Part shown: in pieces, positions 36,092 to 43,992 of the stretch
Layout of the letters: each line of letters opens with the position of its first letter
Position numbering within the stretch: the stretch's first letter is position 1
NCBI GenBank assembly: GCA_963769665.1
Contig: CAVYMQ010000003.1
Location: 1,178,001 to 1,242,000, forward strand
Length of the DNA stretch: 64,000 nt
DNA from: JACCTU01 sp963769665
GTDB taxonomy: Bacteria; Actinomycetota; Thermoleophilia; Gaiellales; Gaiellaceae
Direction of reading: 5' to 3'
Notes under the pieces: model-generated
Databases searched by the model: none
Told to the model about the DNA's origin: nothing
Seen by the model: the letters and a program-made list of their open reading frames with translations, nothing else
Program-made: the position numbers and the translations under genes

Positions 36092-37305
36092 TTGACGTCC
36101 TCGACCCGGGCGCCGAAGCCGCCCTCGGCGAGCTGGACGTCGACGCGGCGGCCGGCCTCGACCTCGGAAGACGAGCGGACGATCGCGTCCTCGGCCCGGA
36201 CGATCGCGTAGCCGCGGGCGAGGGTCGAGCTCGGGGAGAGCACGCGCAGCCGCGAGGTCGCATTCTCGAGGGCGGCGCGCTTGCGCTCGACGAGCAGGAG
36301 CGGGGCGCGCCGCAGGCGCTCGTGCAGCGTCTCGGTCGTCCGCCGCTCGCGCTCGACGGCGAGCGCCGGCGCACGTCGCAGCCGGGCGCCCACGCTGTGC
36401 GTGCGCTCGCGCTGCCGCTCGAGGGTCCGGCGGACGGAATGCTGGAGCGAGGTGCGCGAAGCCTCGAGTCGCGCTGTGAGCTCCGCGTGGTCCGGCACGA
36501 CGAGCCTGCCCGCCGCGGTCGGGGTGGAGGCGCGCACGTCGGCGGCGAGGTCGCAGAGCGGCGTGTCCTGCTCGTGGCCGACGGCGCTGACGACCGGCAC
36601 GGGGCACGCCGCGACCGCGCGCACGAGGCGCTCGTCGCTGAACGGCAACAGGTCGTCGAAGCTCCCGCCTCCGCGGGCGAGCACGACAACGTCTACGCCC
36701 TCTGCGCAGATCTCCTGTAGCGACGCGACCATCGCGAGCGCTGCGCGGGGACCCTGCACGAGCGTCTCCGCCACAACGAGGTGCGCGGACGGGAAGCGCG
36801 TCGTCACGGCGGTGATCACGTCGCGCTTCGCGGCCGCGTCGTTTCCGGTGACGAGCCCGATCTTGCCGGGGAGGAACGGCAGCGGGCGCTTCCGAGCTTC
36901 GGCGAACAAGCCTTCCGCGGCGAGCTTCTTCTTCAGCCGCTCGAGTGCGGCGAGGTGGTCGCCCTCGCCGAAGCGCTCGATCGTCAGTGCGCGCAGCTTG
37001 AACTCGCCCTTCGCCGCGAAGAGCTCGGGTCGTCCGTAGACGTGCACGCGCTCGCCGTTCAGGAGGTCGAGTCGGAGTGCGTCGAACTGGCCGCGCGGGA
37101 TCGACATCGGCAGGCACGACCCGTCCGTCGGGTCCTTCAACGTCAGGAAGACGTTCGCCCAGGCGTTGTGGCGCTTGAGTTCGGTGACCTCGCCCTCGAT
37201 CCAGATCGTCGGCAGGCGCGCGATCCAGTCCGCGACGCCGCGGTTGAACGACGCGACCGTGTAGACCTTGCGGTCTCCGTACTGCAGCGCCTCGGCCTTC
37301 GACAC
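36088..37305 (-). CDS. xseA: Exodeoxyribonuclease VII large subunit
   Basis: A 405-residue catalytic subunit. The N-terminal OB-fold starts YTVASFNRGVADWIA and IWIEGEV; the nuclease domain has KIGLVTGNDAAAKRDVI, VVVLARGGGSFDDLLPF and SAVGHEQDTPLCDLAAD, the conserved active-site blocks; the C-terminal coiled coil is Arg/Glu-rich. GTG 37305 is chosen: TAGCAT (37313-37318) lies 7 nt upstream, and a 166-nt inverted-repeat element begins 26 nt beyond it, so the longer frame is spurious. xseB follows with a 4-nt overlap. Confidence 0.94.
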   Translation of the reverse strand: MSKAEALQYGDRKVYTVASFNRGVADWIARLPTIWIEGEVTELKRHNAWANVFLTLKDPTDGSCLPMSIPRGQFDALRLDLLNGERVHVYGRPELFAAKGEFKLRALTIERFGEGDHLAALERLKKKLAAEGLFAEARKRPLPFLPGKIGLVTGNDAAAKRDVITAVTTRFPSAHLVVAETLVQGPRAALAMVASLQEICAEGVDVVVLARGGGSFDDLLPFSDERLVRAVAACPVPVVSAVGHEQDTPLCDLAADVRASTPTAAGRLVVPDHAELTARLEASRTSLQHSVRRTLERQRERTHSVGARLRRAPALAVERERRTTETLHERLRRAPLLLVERKRAALENATSRLRVLSPSSTLARGYAIVRAEDAIVRSSSEVEAGRRVDVQLAEGGFGARVEDVK

Positions 37306-37330
37306 GAGGCCGATGCTAGCGATGCGCCAG

Positions 37331-37496
37331 AGAACCCCTTTCACGACGAAGCGCTGTGCCGTCGGGCCGCGCTGGGCGGCGCGATGCGGCGTCCTCAGTC
37401 GCGCCCGTATCCACCGGATACGAACGCTCCCTGCGTCCTTGCCTCGCACCACCCATCGCACCCCCGACAACGAGGCTCCGTCGTAAAAGGGGTTCT
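37331..37496. repeat. 166-nt element bounded by 22-nt inverted repeats (MITE-like)
   Basis: The left arm (37331-37352, starting AGAACCCCTTT) and the right arm (37475-37496, ending AAAGGGGTTCT) are inverted repeats matching at 20 of 22 positions. The 122 nt inside contain a perfect CGTATCC-ACC-GGATACG hairpin (37408-37424) and no gene I can support. It lies between xseA and a small gene whose stop codon touches its right end. I see no clear target-site duplication. It could be a non-autonomous mobile element or a long regulatory hairpin. Confidence 0.5.
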
Positions 37497-37692
37497 AGAG
37501 CAGGATCTCGGCGGCCGTGTGGGCCTCGCAGCCCGACCTGATCATCTCGACCGCGCGGTGCAGGTCGGCCTCGCTCGCGGCAATGCGCTCGGCCAGCGGG
37601 AGCGGGTATCCGGCCTCGATGAGGACATGCAGGCGCCAGCTCTCGACTTTTGCGCGCTCGCCTTGCGGCTCGATCGTCTGGGTGTCGCTCAT
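37495..37692 (-). CDS. Small hypothetical protein
   Basis: A 65-residue protein with a good Shine-Dalgarno (GGAGG, 7 nt before ATG 37692). The sequence is helical with a central block SWRLHVLIEAGYPLPLAERIA and a second helix LHRAVEMIRSGCE, recalling small helical hairpins. No named family is recognised. The stop codon coincides with the right arm of the inverted-repeat element. Confidence 0.65.
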   Translation of the reverse strand: MSDTQTIEPQGERAKVESWRLHVLIEAGYPLPLAERIAASEADLHRAVEMIRSGCEAHTAAEILL

Positions 37693-37745
37693 GGACCGCC
37701 TCCGTTCGTGGTCCCTGAGACGATCCCTCCCCGGGATTGTTGGGC

Positions 37746-39068
37746 TCAGCGGGCCCGTGCGTAGGTCTCGTCGATCCGCCGCCCGAGCTCGGTCAGACGC
37801 GCCTGGATCACCGTGCGGTCGGCGTCGACGTCGGCCGTCAGCGCCTGCACGCGGCGCATCAACTCCTCCTCCGCCTCGGCCAGCCGGCGCTCGAGCGCCG
37901 CGACCGCGTCGTCCCGCTGACGCTCGAGGCCCGCGGCGATCTGCCCAAGGCGCTTCTCGAGCCGCTGCGTTCCCGCGTCGGAGATCTGGCCGAGCTTGTC
38001 CGAGAGCACGCCGCTCGCCTCGCGCTCGAACGACGCGACGGCGCGCTCCATCTCACGGGCGAGCCGCTTCGCTGCGTCTTCGCGCGCGATCTTGATCGCC
38101 TCGCCGAACTGCTGCGACGCGATCTCCGAGTAACCCGAGCTCGCGCGGTCGATCACCCGCTGGAGCTGGTCGAGCTGCTTTCGCTCGATCTCGGCGAACC
38201 CCACCGCGATCCGTTGAGAGGCTTCCGACTCCTCGCGGTCGATCTGCTCGCGGAGCGCTTGCTCGCGCTTACGCAGCCGCTCGGCGACCTCGTGCAATGC
38301 ACGCCTGCGCTCAACGCTCTGCGACTCCAGCTCGGCGTTCGCGTCCTGGGCCGACTCTTCGATCGTGCGCCCGAGCTCGTCGCGCATCCGGGCAACCGCG
38401 GCTCGTTGCTCGTCGCTCTCGCCCACGATCCGCTCCGCATCCGTCGCGATGCGCGCTTCGACCTTTGCGATGAGCTCGCGGTGTCGCTCGCCCACGAGCG
38501 TGATCTGCTCGGCGAGGCGCTCCTGCACGCGGTCGAGGTCGGCGGACCACTCGGCGAAGCGCCGCTGCACCTGCTGTTGCGCCGCGCTGAGCGACGCGGC
38601 GAGCTCGTCGCGAAGCTGTGCTTCGCGCTTGACCATCGAGCCTCGCCGCTCCTCGAGCAGGCGGCGCTCCTCGTCCGCCAGGATCGAAACGGAGTCCGCG
38701 CGGGCGAGGGCGAGCGTGCGCTCGAGCTCGGCGGCCCGCTCGGACGACTCGCGGTCGATCAGCGTGCGCAAGCGCTCCTCCGCGCGGGTGTAGTCGGCGT
38801 CGAGCACCCTGCCGCGCCGGATCAGGCGTGAGAGGGCGTACGCACCGAGGTGCGCGAATGCGCAGACCGTGAGCCCGGCAGCGGCGACGGCGAGCGTGAG
38901 GTCCGCCTCGAAGGCGAGCGCGATCCATGCAGACACGGCGGCTGACCCGGTGAGCGCGGCGAGCAGGTATGCGGTCTTGCCCGAGAGTCGCGCGTTCGCG
39001 GCGAGCGCGAACGACGCGGCGAGCACGGCGATCGCCACGGCGAAGCCGATCGAGAACGCGACAGCCAC
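37746..39068 (-). CDS. Membrane-anchored long coiled-coil protein
   Basis: A 440-residue protein with two or three N-terminal membrane helices (about residues 1-80, rich in Ala, Val and Leu) followed by some 340 residues of nearly unbroken charged heptad-type sequence (many ERR, EER, QL and AEE runs). This looks like a structural or scaffold protein, comparable in layout to DivIVA-like or myosin-tail-like bacterial proteins, but no family is assigned. GTG 39068 has TACGAT (39075-39080) 6 nt upstream. It is divergent from the next gene, with both promoters in 33 nt. Confidence 0.7.
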   Translation of the reverse strand: MAVAFSIGFAVAIAVLAASFALAANARLSGKTAYLLAALTGSAAVSAWIALAFEADLTLAVAAAGLTVCAFAHLGAYALSRLIRRGRVLDADYTRAEERLRTLIDRESSERAAELERTLALARADSVSILADEERRLLEERRGSMVKREAQLRDELAASLSAAQQQVQRRFAEWSADLDRVQERLAEQITLVGERHRELIAKVEARIATDAERIVGESDEQRAAVARMRDELGRTIEESAQDANAELESQSVERRRALHEVAERLRKREQALREQIDREESEASQRIAVGFAEIERKQLDQLQRVIDRASSGYSEIASQQFGEAIKIAREDAAKRLAREMERAVASFEREASGVLSDKLGQISDAGTQRLEKRLGQIAAGLERQRDDAVAALERRLAEAEEELMRRVQALTADVDADRTVIQARLTELGRRIDETYARAR

Positions 39069-39101
39069 GGCACCATCGTAGGCACTTCTATCCTTGGCCA
39101 C
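39069..39101. promoter_or_regulatory. 33-nt divergent leaderless promoter region
   Basis: On the minus strand TACGAT (39075-39080) stands 6 nt before GTG 39068; on the plus strand TATCCT (39089-39094) stands 7 nt before GTG 39102. Both fit the TANNNT-plus-6/7-nt pattern seen at many genes here, so both transcripts are probably leaderless. No good -35 boxes are visible. Confidence 0.5.
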
Positions 39102-39653
39102 GTGGAGCTGGTCGAGGAGCTGGATCGGATCGCGGCGGTCGCAGAGGAATACGCGCGCGAGGGCGAGCGGCTGGCAGGCGTTCTCCCCGCCGAGCCCGAC
39201 CCGGGTGCCCGCGTCTACGTGTGTGCGTTCGAGCGAGGAGACGATCGCTCCTGGCTCGCGTTGGACAGGGACGGCGCGCCGCTGCTCAGCCGCGCGCGTG
39301 TGCGCGACGCGGTCTCGATCGCGGCCCTCTGCGAGCTCGCCGACGAGAACGCCGGCGGCGGCGACCTTTCCGAGCTCCGATCGCGCCTCGTTTCGCTTCG
39401 GTTGACCGAGCACGTCGACGGGATCGGCGAGGCCGAAGAGGCGGCGCTCGCGCTCGAGTCGGTGGTCGGCTCGCCGCCGCGGGTTGCCACGCCGGCGCAC
39501 CTGGACGCGGTGGGTGCAGCGACGCTTCGTCTGGAGCGCGCGCTGGGGGAGACCGCGGCGTCGCCGTTCGCGGCCGCGATGCAGCAGGCGCGCGTGGCGG
39601 TCGACGAGCTCGCGCTCGAGGTCGAGTCGGGCTACAAGCTGCCGCTAGAGTGA
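39102..39653 (+). CDS. Hypothetical protein, acidic, helical
   Basis: A 183-residue acidic, Ala/Glu/Leu-rich soluble protein. I see no signal peptide, membrane segment or known motif; the middle part (RVYVCAFERGDDRSWLALD) could be a small beta-sheet of a ligand- or partner-binding fold. The GTG start has TATCCT 7 nt upstream. It overlaps the following small gene by GTGA, so the two form an operon and probably work together. Confidence 0.6.
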   Translation: MELVEELDRIAAVAEEYAREGERLAGVLPAEPDPGARVYVCAFERGDDRSWLALDRDGAPLLSRARVRDAVSIAALCELADENAGGGDLSELRSRLVSLRLTEHVDGIGEAEEAALALESVVGSPPRVATPAHLDAVGAATLRLERALGETAASPFAAAMQQARVAVDELALEVESGYKLPLE

Positions 39654-39952
39654 CGGGCGTGGAAGGTGGCTTTGGATTTCCGTTCGGGGGCGACCCAGAG
39701 GAGCTCATGCGAGGGCTGCGCGAGTTCGCCGAGAAGCAGGCCGAGACCGTGCAAGAGGCGCAGCGCGAGCAGTTCGCCACGCTGACCCTCAACACGGCGG
39801 TCGAGCTGACCGGGGCGGCGCTCTCACAGCTGAACCCGCAAGGCACGGCCGAGGAGCAGGCAATGGCGCTCCGGGACGCGATGCGGGTGCTCTTCCCCGA
39901 GGCCGTGGCGCTCGTCAGCGCCGCGCGCCAGGGGTTCATGCGCGAGGGCTGA
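39650..39952 (+). CDS. Small hypothetical protein coupled to the previous gene
   Basis: A 100-residue protein with a Gly/Phe-rich start (GGFGFPFGGDPEELMRG) and then two long helices. GTG 39650 overlaps the upstream stop as GTGA; GTG 39659 is an alternative. The F/G-rich opening followed by an amphipathic helical part is seen in several small actinobacterial proteins, but I do not recognise a family. Confidence 0.55.
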   Translation: MTGVEGGFGFPFGGDPEELMRGLREFAEKQAETVQEAQREQFATLTLNTAVELTGAALSQLNPQGTAEEQAMALRDAMRVLFPEAVALVSAARQGFMREG

Positions 39953-39970
39953 CCTGCCGATAGAGAGGGC

Positions 39971-41155
39971 GTGCGGCGCCTCCTCGGCACGTTCCTGCTC
40001 GCGCTTGCGTTCGCTCCGGCTGCGCAGGCGGACTCCAACCTGCTCGTCGGGATCGTCGACGACCAGATCAAGTGGACAGCCCACCCGAAGCCGGCCACGG
40101 CCGCGCTTCGCGACCTGGGGATCGGGGCGCTTCGCGTCCCACTCACGTGGCGCCGCGGTAGCTCGAAGCTGACGCGCGCCGACACGGTGACGATGAACCG
40201 CGTGGTTGGTGCGACGTTCCCGATGCGGATCATCCTGACTGTCGCCGGGCCTGCACGCGAAGCGCCGAAGACCGACGCCGAGCGCGGACAGTTCTGCTCG
40301 TACGTGCGCGACGCGCTCACGCGGTATCCGCTGATCAACGACGTCACGATCTGGAACGAGGTCAACTCCAACGACTTCTGGCAGCCGCAGTTCGCGAACG
40401 GCGAGAGCGCCGCGCCGGGCGAGTACGCGCTGCTGCTCGCGCGTTGCTACGACACGCTGAAGCCCGCGCGCCCCCGCGTGAACTTGATGACCGACACGTC
40501 GCCTCGCGGGAACGACAACCCATACGCGGTCTCCAACGCAAGCCATTCGCCCGGGCTGTTCGTGCGGAAGCTCGGCGCGGCGTATCGCACGATGGGTCGC
40601 GAGCGGCCGTTGTTCGACAACGTCGGCCACCATCCCTACGGCGACTTCTCGCTCGAGAGCCCCTTCGCGAGACACCCGAACACCGGGTCGATCGGGCAGG
40701 GCGACTACGACAAGCTCGTGCTCGCGTACGCCGAGGCGTTCGCCGGCACCGACCAGCCGACGATCGGCAGCGGTGCTCGCATCTACTACCTCGAGGACGG
40801 CTTCGAGACGACGATCGACGCCACGAAGCGATCGCTCTACAACGGCGTCGAGCGCGCCCGCACCGTCGGGTCGGAAGCGCTGCATGCGGAGCAGCTCGTG
40901 GACGCGGTTCGCTTCGCGTACTGCCAGCCCTACGTCGCCTCGTTCTTCAACTTCCTCTTGACCGACGAGAAGCGGCTGGCCGGGTGGCAATCGGGCGTGC
41001 TCTGGGCGGACGGCTCGAAGAAGCCCGCCTATGCAGCCCTGCGCGGCGTGACCCGCGAGGTGAAATCGCGCACCGTCAACTGCGTGGCGCTGCGGAAGAA
41101 GGAGGCGGACACGCTCAACGGCGGTTTCATCTTCCTGCCTCCCCGCAAGCCCTAG
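39971..41155 (+). CDS. Secreted glycoside hydrolase-like TIM-barrel protein
   Basis: A 394-residue exported protein. The signal peptide spans about 1-20 (LLGTFLLALAFAPAAQA). The mature part looks like a clan GH-A (alpha/beta)8 glycosidase: the acid/base Glu is probably in TIWNEVNSN, and ARIYYLEDGFET carries a Glu at the expected nucleophile strand. The conserved Asn-Glu pair of the clan is present. Likely target is a cell-wall or environmental polysaccharide; no GH number is assigned. Start GTG 39971 after a GAGAGGG purine run. Convergence with known enzymes is by motif only. Confidence 0.65.
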   Translation: MRRLLGTFLLALAFAPAAQADSNLLVGIVDDQIKWTAHPKPATAALRDLGIGALRVPLTWRRGSSKLTRADTVTMNRVVGATFPMRIILTVAGPAREAPKTDAERGQFCSYVRDALTRYPLINDVTIWNEVNSNDFWQPQFANGESAAPGEYALLLARCYDTLKPARPRVNLMTDTSPRGNDNPYAVSNASHSPGLFVRKLGAAYRTMGRERPLFDNVGHHPYGDFSLESPFARHPNTGSIGQGDYDKLVLAYAEAFAGTDQPTIGSGARIYYLEDGFETTIDATKRSLYNGVERARTVGSEALHAEQLVDAVRFAYCQPYVASFFNFLLTDEKRLAGWQSGVLWADGSKKPAYAALRGVTREVKSRTVNCVALRKKEADTLNGGFIFLPPRKP

Positions 41156-41177
41156 GCATCTCTACAATCGCCGCGGC

Positions 41178-42080
41178 TTGGCCCTTCTCGACCGCGCGCT
41201 CGTTCATCTGCTGCCGGCGGTTCCGCGTCCGATCGTCCGGCGGATCGCCGATCGCTACATCGCAGGCGAGGAGATCGAGGATGCCGTCGCGACCACCGCG
41301 CAGCTGAACGAGGATGGCATGACCGCGACGATCGACGTCCTCGGCGAGGAGATCCACAACGACGAGGAGGCGCAGGAGATCGTCGACGCCTACCACAACA
41401 CGCTCGACGCGATCGGAGAGCACGGCCTCGACGCCAACGTGAGCGTCAAGCCGACGGCTGTCGGGCTGAAGCTCGGCTACGACGTCGGCAGCGCGAACGT
41501 GGAGGCGCTCGTGCGCCACGCTGCGGAGACCGGCAACTTCGTTCGCATCGACATGGAGGACGCGACGACGACCGACGACACGCTCCGCATGTACCGCGAG
41601 CTGCGGGAAGCAGGACTCGACAACGTCGGCGTCGTGCTCCAGGCCCGGCTGCGCCGAACGCTCGACGACATCGCCGCGCTCGCCGACCTGCAACCGAACG
41701 TCCGGATCTGCAAGGGCATCTACCTCGAGCCGGAGGAGATCGCGTTCACGGAGTTCGAGGAGATCCGGGAGAGCTACGTCCGGAGCCTCGAGGCGCTCGT
41801 CGAGACAGCGTCGTACGTCGGGATCGCGACGCACGACGAGTTCCTGATCTCCGAGGGGAAGCGGATCGCGAAGGAGCGCTACGAGTTCCAGATGCTGCTC
41901 GGCGTGCGCGCCTCGCTCGGGCGGGAGCTCGTGCAGGAAGGCGAGCGCCTTCGCATCTACGTGCCGTTCGGGCGGCAGTGGTACGAGTACTCGCTGCGCC
42001 GCTTGCAGGAGAACCCGCGCATCGCCGGGTACGTCGCGACCGACACCGTGGGGCGCCTGCTCTCGCGCAACGGGTCATAG
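41178..42080 (+). CDS. Proline dehydrogenase
   Basis: A 300-residue monofunctional FAD-dependent proline dehydrogenase (PutA/PRODH domain), oxidising proline to delta-1-pyrroline-5-carboxylate. Family motifs include NVSVKPTAVG, VRIDMEDATTTDDTL, VRICKGIYLEP, GIATHDEF and the substrate-binding end YVPFGRQWYEYSLRRLQENP. TTG 41178 has TACAAT (41163-41168) 9 nt upstream. No P5C dehydrogenase gene is visible in the window. It faces the methyltransferase gene across a palindromic repeat. Confidence 0.92.
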   Translation: MALLDRALVHLLPAVPRPIVRRIADRYIAGEEIEDAVATTAQLNEDGMTATIDVLGEEIHNDEEAQEIVDAYHNTLDAIGEHGLDANVSVKPTAVGLKLGYDVGSANVEALVRHAAETGNFVRIDMEDATTTDDTLRMYRELREAGLDNVGVVLQARLRRTLDDIAALADLQPNVRICKGIYLEPEEIAFTEFEEIRESYVRSLEALVETASYVGIATHDEFLISEGKRIAKERYEFQMLLGVRASLGRELVQEGERLRIYVPFGRQWYEYSLRRLQENPRIAGYVATDTVGRLLSRNGS

Positions 42081-42110
42081 AGCTAAAGACTTGATGTGAA
42101 ATCGCTGCGA

Positions 42111-42182
42111 CAGCGGCCGCAGAGCGGCCGCCTTTAGGGGTCTTCGCGCGTCGCGGATCCGCGCGAGCGGATTCGCGACTTG
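42111..42182 (-). repeat. Bipartite palindromic intergenic repeat, copy 3 (inverted)
   Basis: On the minus strand this copy matches the one at 3553-3623 in both blocks: 42150-42182 is 32/33 identical and 42111-42135 is 24/25 identical, with a 14-nt spacer in place of 13. It lies between the convergent ends of the proline dehydrogenase and methyltransferase genes, where its GCGGCCGC hairpin followed by CTTTA may also serve as a terminator for the former. Confidence 0.75.
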
Positions 42183-42189
42183 TGCACTA

Positions 42190-42816
42190 CTAGCGCGCCT
42201 TGCGCGCGTGCAGCAGGAAGTTCTCGGGCACGCGCGCGTCGTGGAACGAACCCGGACCGGCCGGGAATTCCTCGAGCGCGCGTACGACGAGGTTGTGGCG
42301 CCCGAGTGCGCCGACGAGCTGACCGAGCCGGCGGAAGCCCTGCGCGAAATAGTCCTCGCGCCAGTGCATCAACCCGTCGATGCAGAGCGCGGCGGGGTGC
42401 TCGTCGAAGAGCAGGAGGTCGCCGCCCGGCCGGAGGGCCGAGCCGACGATGGAAGCGAGGTGTTCGAGGTCGCGTGCGCCCTGCGTCGTCTCGGGACCCG
42501 CGTAGACGAGGTCGAAGCGGCCGCGCAGGAGCTCGGCGGGGAGCGAGTCGAGCTCGCTGTGGATCCAGAGCACCGCCGGGCCACGCTCGCGCGCGATGGC
42601 GAGCGCGCCGTCGGACGGATCGACGCCGGTGACGGTTGCGCCCAGCTCGACGAACTCGACGGTCGCGGCGCCGGTGCCCGCGCCGAGGTGCAGGACGCGC
42701 TTGCCCTCGAGATCCGCGAGCGACTCGCGCACGAGCGCGGGCAGCGCCGCCTCGTGACGCTCCAAGCGCCGGTGCGCGGCGTCGAACGCGCTGCGGTTCT
42801 CGTCGGTGGGCTCCAC
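42190..42816 (-). CDS. Class I SAM-dependent methyltransferase
   Basis: A 208-residue methyltransferase. SAM motif I is VLHLGAGTGAATVEF, motif II ends in TGVDPSDGAL, and LRPGGDLLLFDEHP is the post-III strand. It resembles small-molecule methyltransferases of the UbiE/Methyltransf_11 kind; the substrate is unknown. GTG 42816 is used because TATCGT (42823-42828) lies 6 nt upstream; the longer open frame is antisense-like. Convergent with proline dehydrogenase. Confidence 0.82.
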   Translation of the reverse strand: MEPTDENRSAFDAAHRRLERHEAALPALVRESLADLEGKRVLHLGAGTGAATVEFVELGATVTGVDPSDGALAIARERGPAVLWIHSELDSLPAELLRGRFDLVYAGPETTQGARDLEHLASIVGSALRPGGDLLLFDEHPAALCIDGLMHWREDYFAQGFRRLGQLVGALGRHNLVVRALEEFPAGPGSFHDARVPENFLLHARKAR

Positions 42817-42849
42817 GCGCCGACGATAGCGCGGTTTCCGGCCCTGTCC

Positions 42850-42950
42850 GGTGCCAGGCACCGGGCAGGTCTTGTTCGGGTCACGAACCTCGGAGCCATC
42901 CGGCACGTTGTCCCGGCGGGACACGGCCGGTGCCTGGCACCAGGCAGGTC
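42850..42950. repeat. Pair of direct repeats with a GGTGCC-W-GGCACC palindrome
   Basis: Two 22-nt copies at 42850-42871 and 42929-42950 agree in 20 positions, each a GGTGCC(A/T)GGCACC palindrome followed by RGGCAGGTC. They lie 57 nt apart in the gap between the methyltransferase promoter and the fabL stop. The palindromic core with a conserved one-sided tail is the usual shape of REP-type elements; family relation would need a genome search. Confidence 0.6.
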
Positions 42951-42959
42951 CGAAATTGG

Positions 42960-43688
42960 CTAGGCGAGGAGGGAGAAGCCGCCGTCGACGATCAGCGTCT
43001 GCCCGCAGACCATCTTCGCGGCCGGGGAGCAGAGGAACTCGACCGCATCCGCGACGTCCTCCGGCTCGACGAGGCGGCCGACCGGTGTCCGCTTCGTGCT
43101 GTGCTCGATCATCTCCTCGCGGTTCGGAAAGTGCTTGAGCGCGTCGGTCTCGACGACGCCGGCCGACACGCCGTTGACGCGAACTCCGCTCGGGGCGAGC
43201 TCGACTGCGAGGTAGCGGACGAGCGACTCGAGCGCTGCTTTCGACGTCCCCACGAGCGCGTAGTTCTCGAGCACGCGCTGCGCTCCGAGCGACGAGATGC
43301 CGACGATCGAGGCTCCCGCCTGCATGTGCGGGACCGTCACCCGCGCGAGGTCGAGCAGCGCGCGCGCGTTCGCGGTCAGCGTCCACTCCCAGTGCTTCGG
43401 CTCCGTCTCGAGCGCGGGGCGGATCACGCCTGTCCCCGCGTTGTGGACGAGCACGTCGAGCGGGCCGAGCGCCTCGACCTGTTCGAGCACGCGCTCCGAC
43501 GTGACGTTGCCGCGAACGAGGATCGGTTCCGCGCCTGCTGTGCGCAACTCCTCCGCGGTCTCCTCCGCCGCGCGATCGTTCCGCAGGTAGCCGATCGCGA
43601 TGCGCTTCGCGCCGCGGGCAGCGAAGCGGAGCGCGATCGCCCTGCCGATCCCGCGCGAGCCGCCGGTGACGAGAACCGCGTCGATCAG
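42960..43688 (-). CDS. fabL: Enoyl-ACP reductase FabL-type SDR, apparent CTG start
   Basis: A 242-residue short-chain dehydrogenase. The NADP-binding TGGSRGIGRA, catalytic Ser in GISSLG and YxxxK as YALVGTSK are present. The run TDALKHFPNREEM, the SKAALESLVRYLAVEL helix and the ending GQTLIVDGGFSLL agree closely with my recollection of Bacillus FabL (NADPH enoyl-ACP reductase of fatty acid synthesis), so this is favoured over a generic SDR. No ATG/GTG/TTG lies near the Rossmann strand; CTG 43688 overlaps the upstream stop as CTGA, the same junction type as other coupled genes here. Confidence 0.8.
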   Translation of the reverse strand: MIDAVLVTGGSRGIGRAIALRFAARGAKRIAIGYLRNDRAAEETAEELRTAGAEPILVRGNVTSERVLEQVEALGPLDVLVHNAGTGVIRPALETEPKHWEWTLTANARALLDLARVTVPHMQAGASIVGISSLGAQRVLENYALVGTSKAALESLVRYLAVELAPSGVRVNGVSAGVVETDALKHFPNREEMIEHSTKRTPVGRLVEPEDVADAVEFLCSPAAKMVCGQTLIVDGGFSLLA

Positions 43689-43963
43689 TCGCGCCGAGGA
43701 AGGGGTGCGGACGCCGGAGCCGCGCTCGGGATCGTCTCCCACCCGGGCCTCGTCCGGGGCTCGACGGGGCCGTCCTCCGCGCGCGAGGACGAGTGGCCGA
43801 GACGGTCGAGCAACTCCATCTTCTCCTCGGCGTAGCGGCGGACCTCGTGGTCGACCGGAAGGTCGTTCACGAGCCCTTCGATGCGAGCCCGAAGCTGATA
43901 CGCGAAGTGCGGCGTCGCCGGTCCGACGAGCGCGTCGATGTCGTCGCGGGTGACCTCGGCCAC
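43685..43963 (-). CDS. Hypothetical protein upstream of fabL
   Basis: A 92-residue protein: about 55 helical residues (TRDDIDALVGPATPHFAYQL, then VRRYAEEKMELLDRLG) followed by a Pro/Ser/Arg-rich disordered tail. No family is recognised. GTG 43963 has TAGGCT (43970-43975) 6 nt upstream, a likely leaderless promoter. It overlaps fabL by 4 nt (CTGA), so it heads that operon. Confidence 0.65.
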   Translation of the reverse strand: MAEVTRDDIDALVGPATPHFAYQLRARIEGLVNDLPVDHEVRRYAEEKMELLDRLGHSSSRAEDGPVEPRTRPGWETIPSAAPASAPLPRRD

Positions 43964-43992
43964 GGCCTGAGCCTATCGCTAGCGTCCGCCGC
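43964..43992. promoter_or_regulatory. 29-nt divergent leaderless promoter region
   Basis: TAGGCT on the minus strand (43970-43975) stands 6 nt before GTG 43963; TAGCGT on the plus strand (43980-43985) stands 7 nt before TTG 43993. Neither start has a Shine-Dalgarno. Both promoters are packed into the same 29 nt. Confidence 0.5.

Noticed and set aside
42103..42189. An integron or att site between the proline dehydrogenase and methyltransferase genes
   Set aside because: The palindromes are explained by the repeat shared with 3553-3623; no integrase and no tRNA lies next to them.
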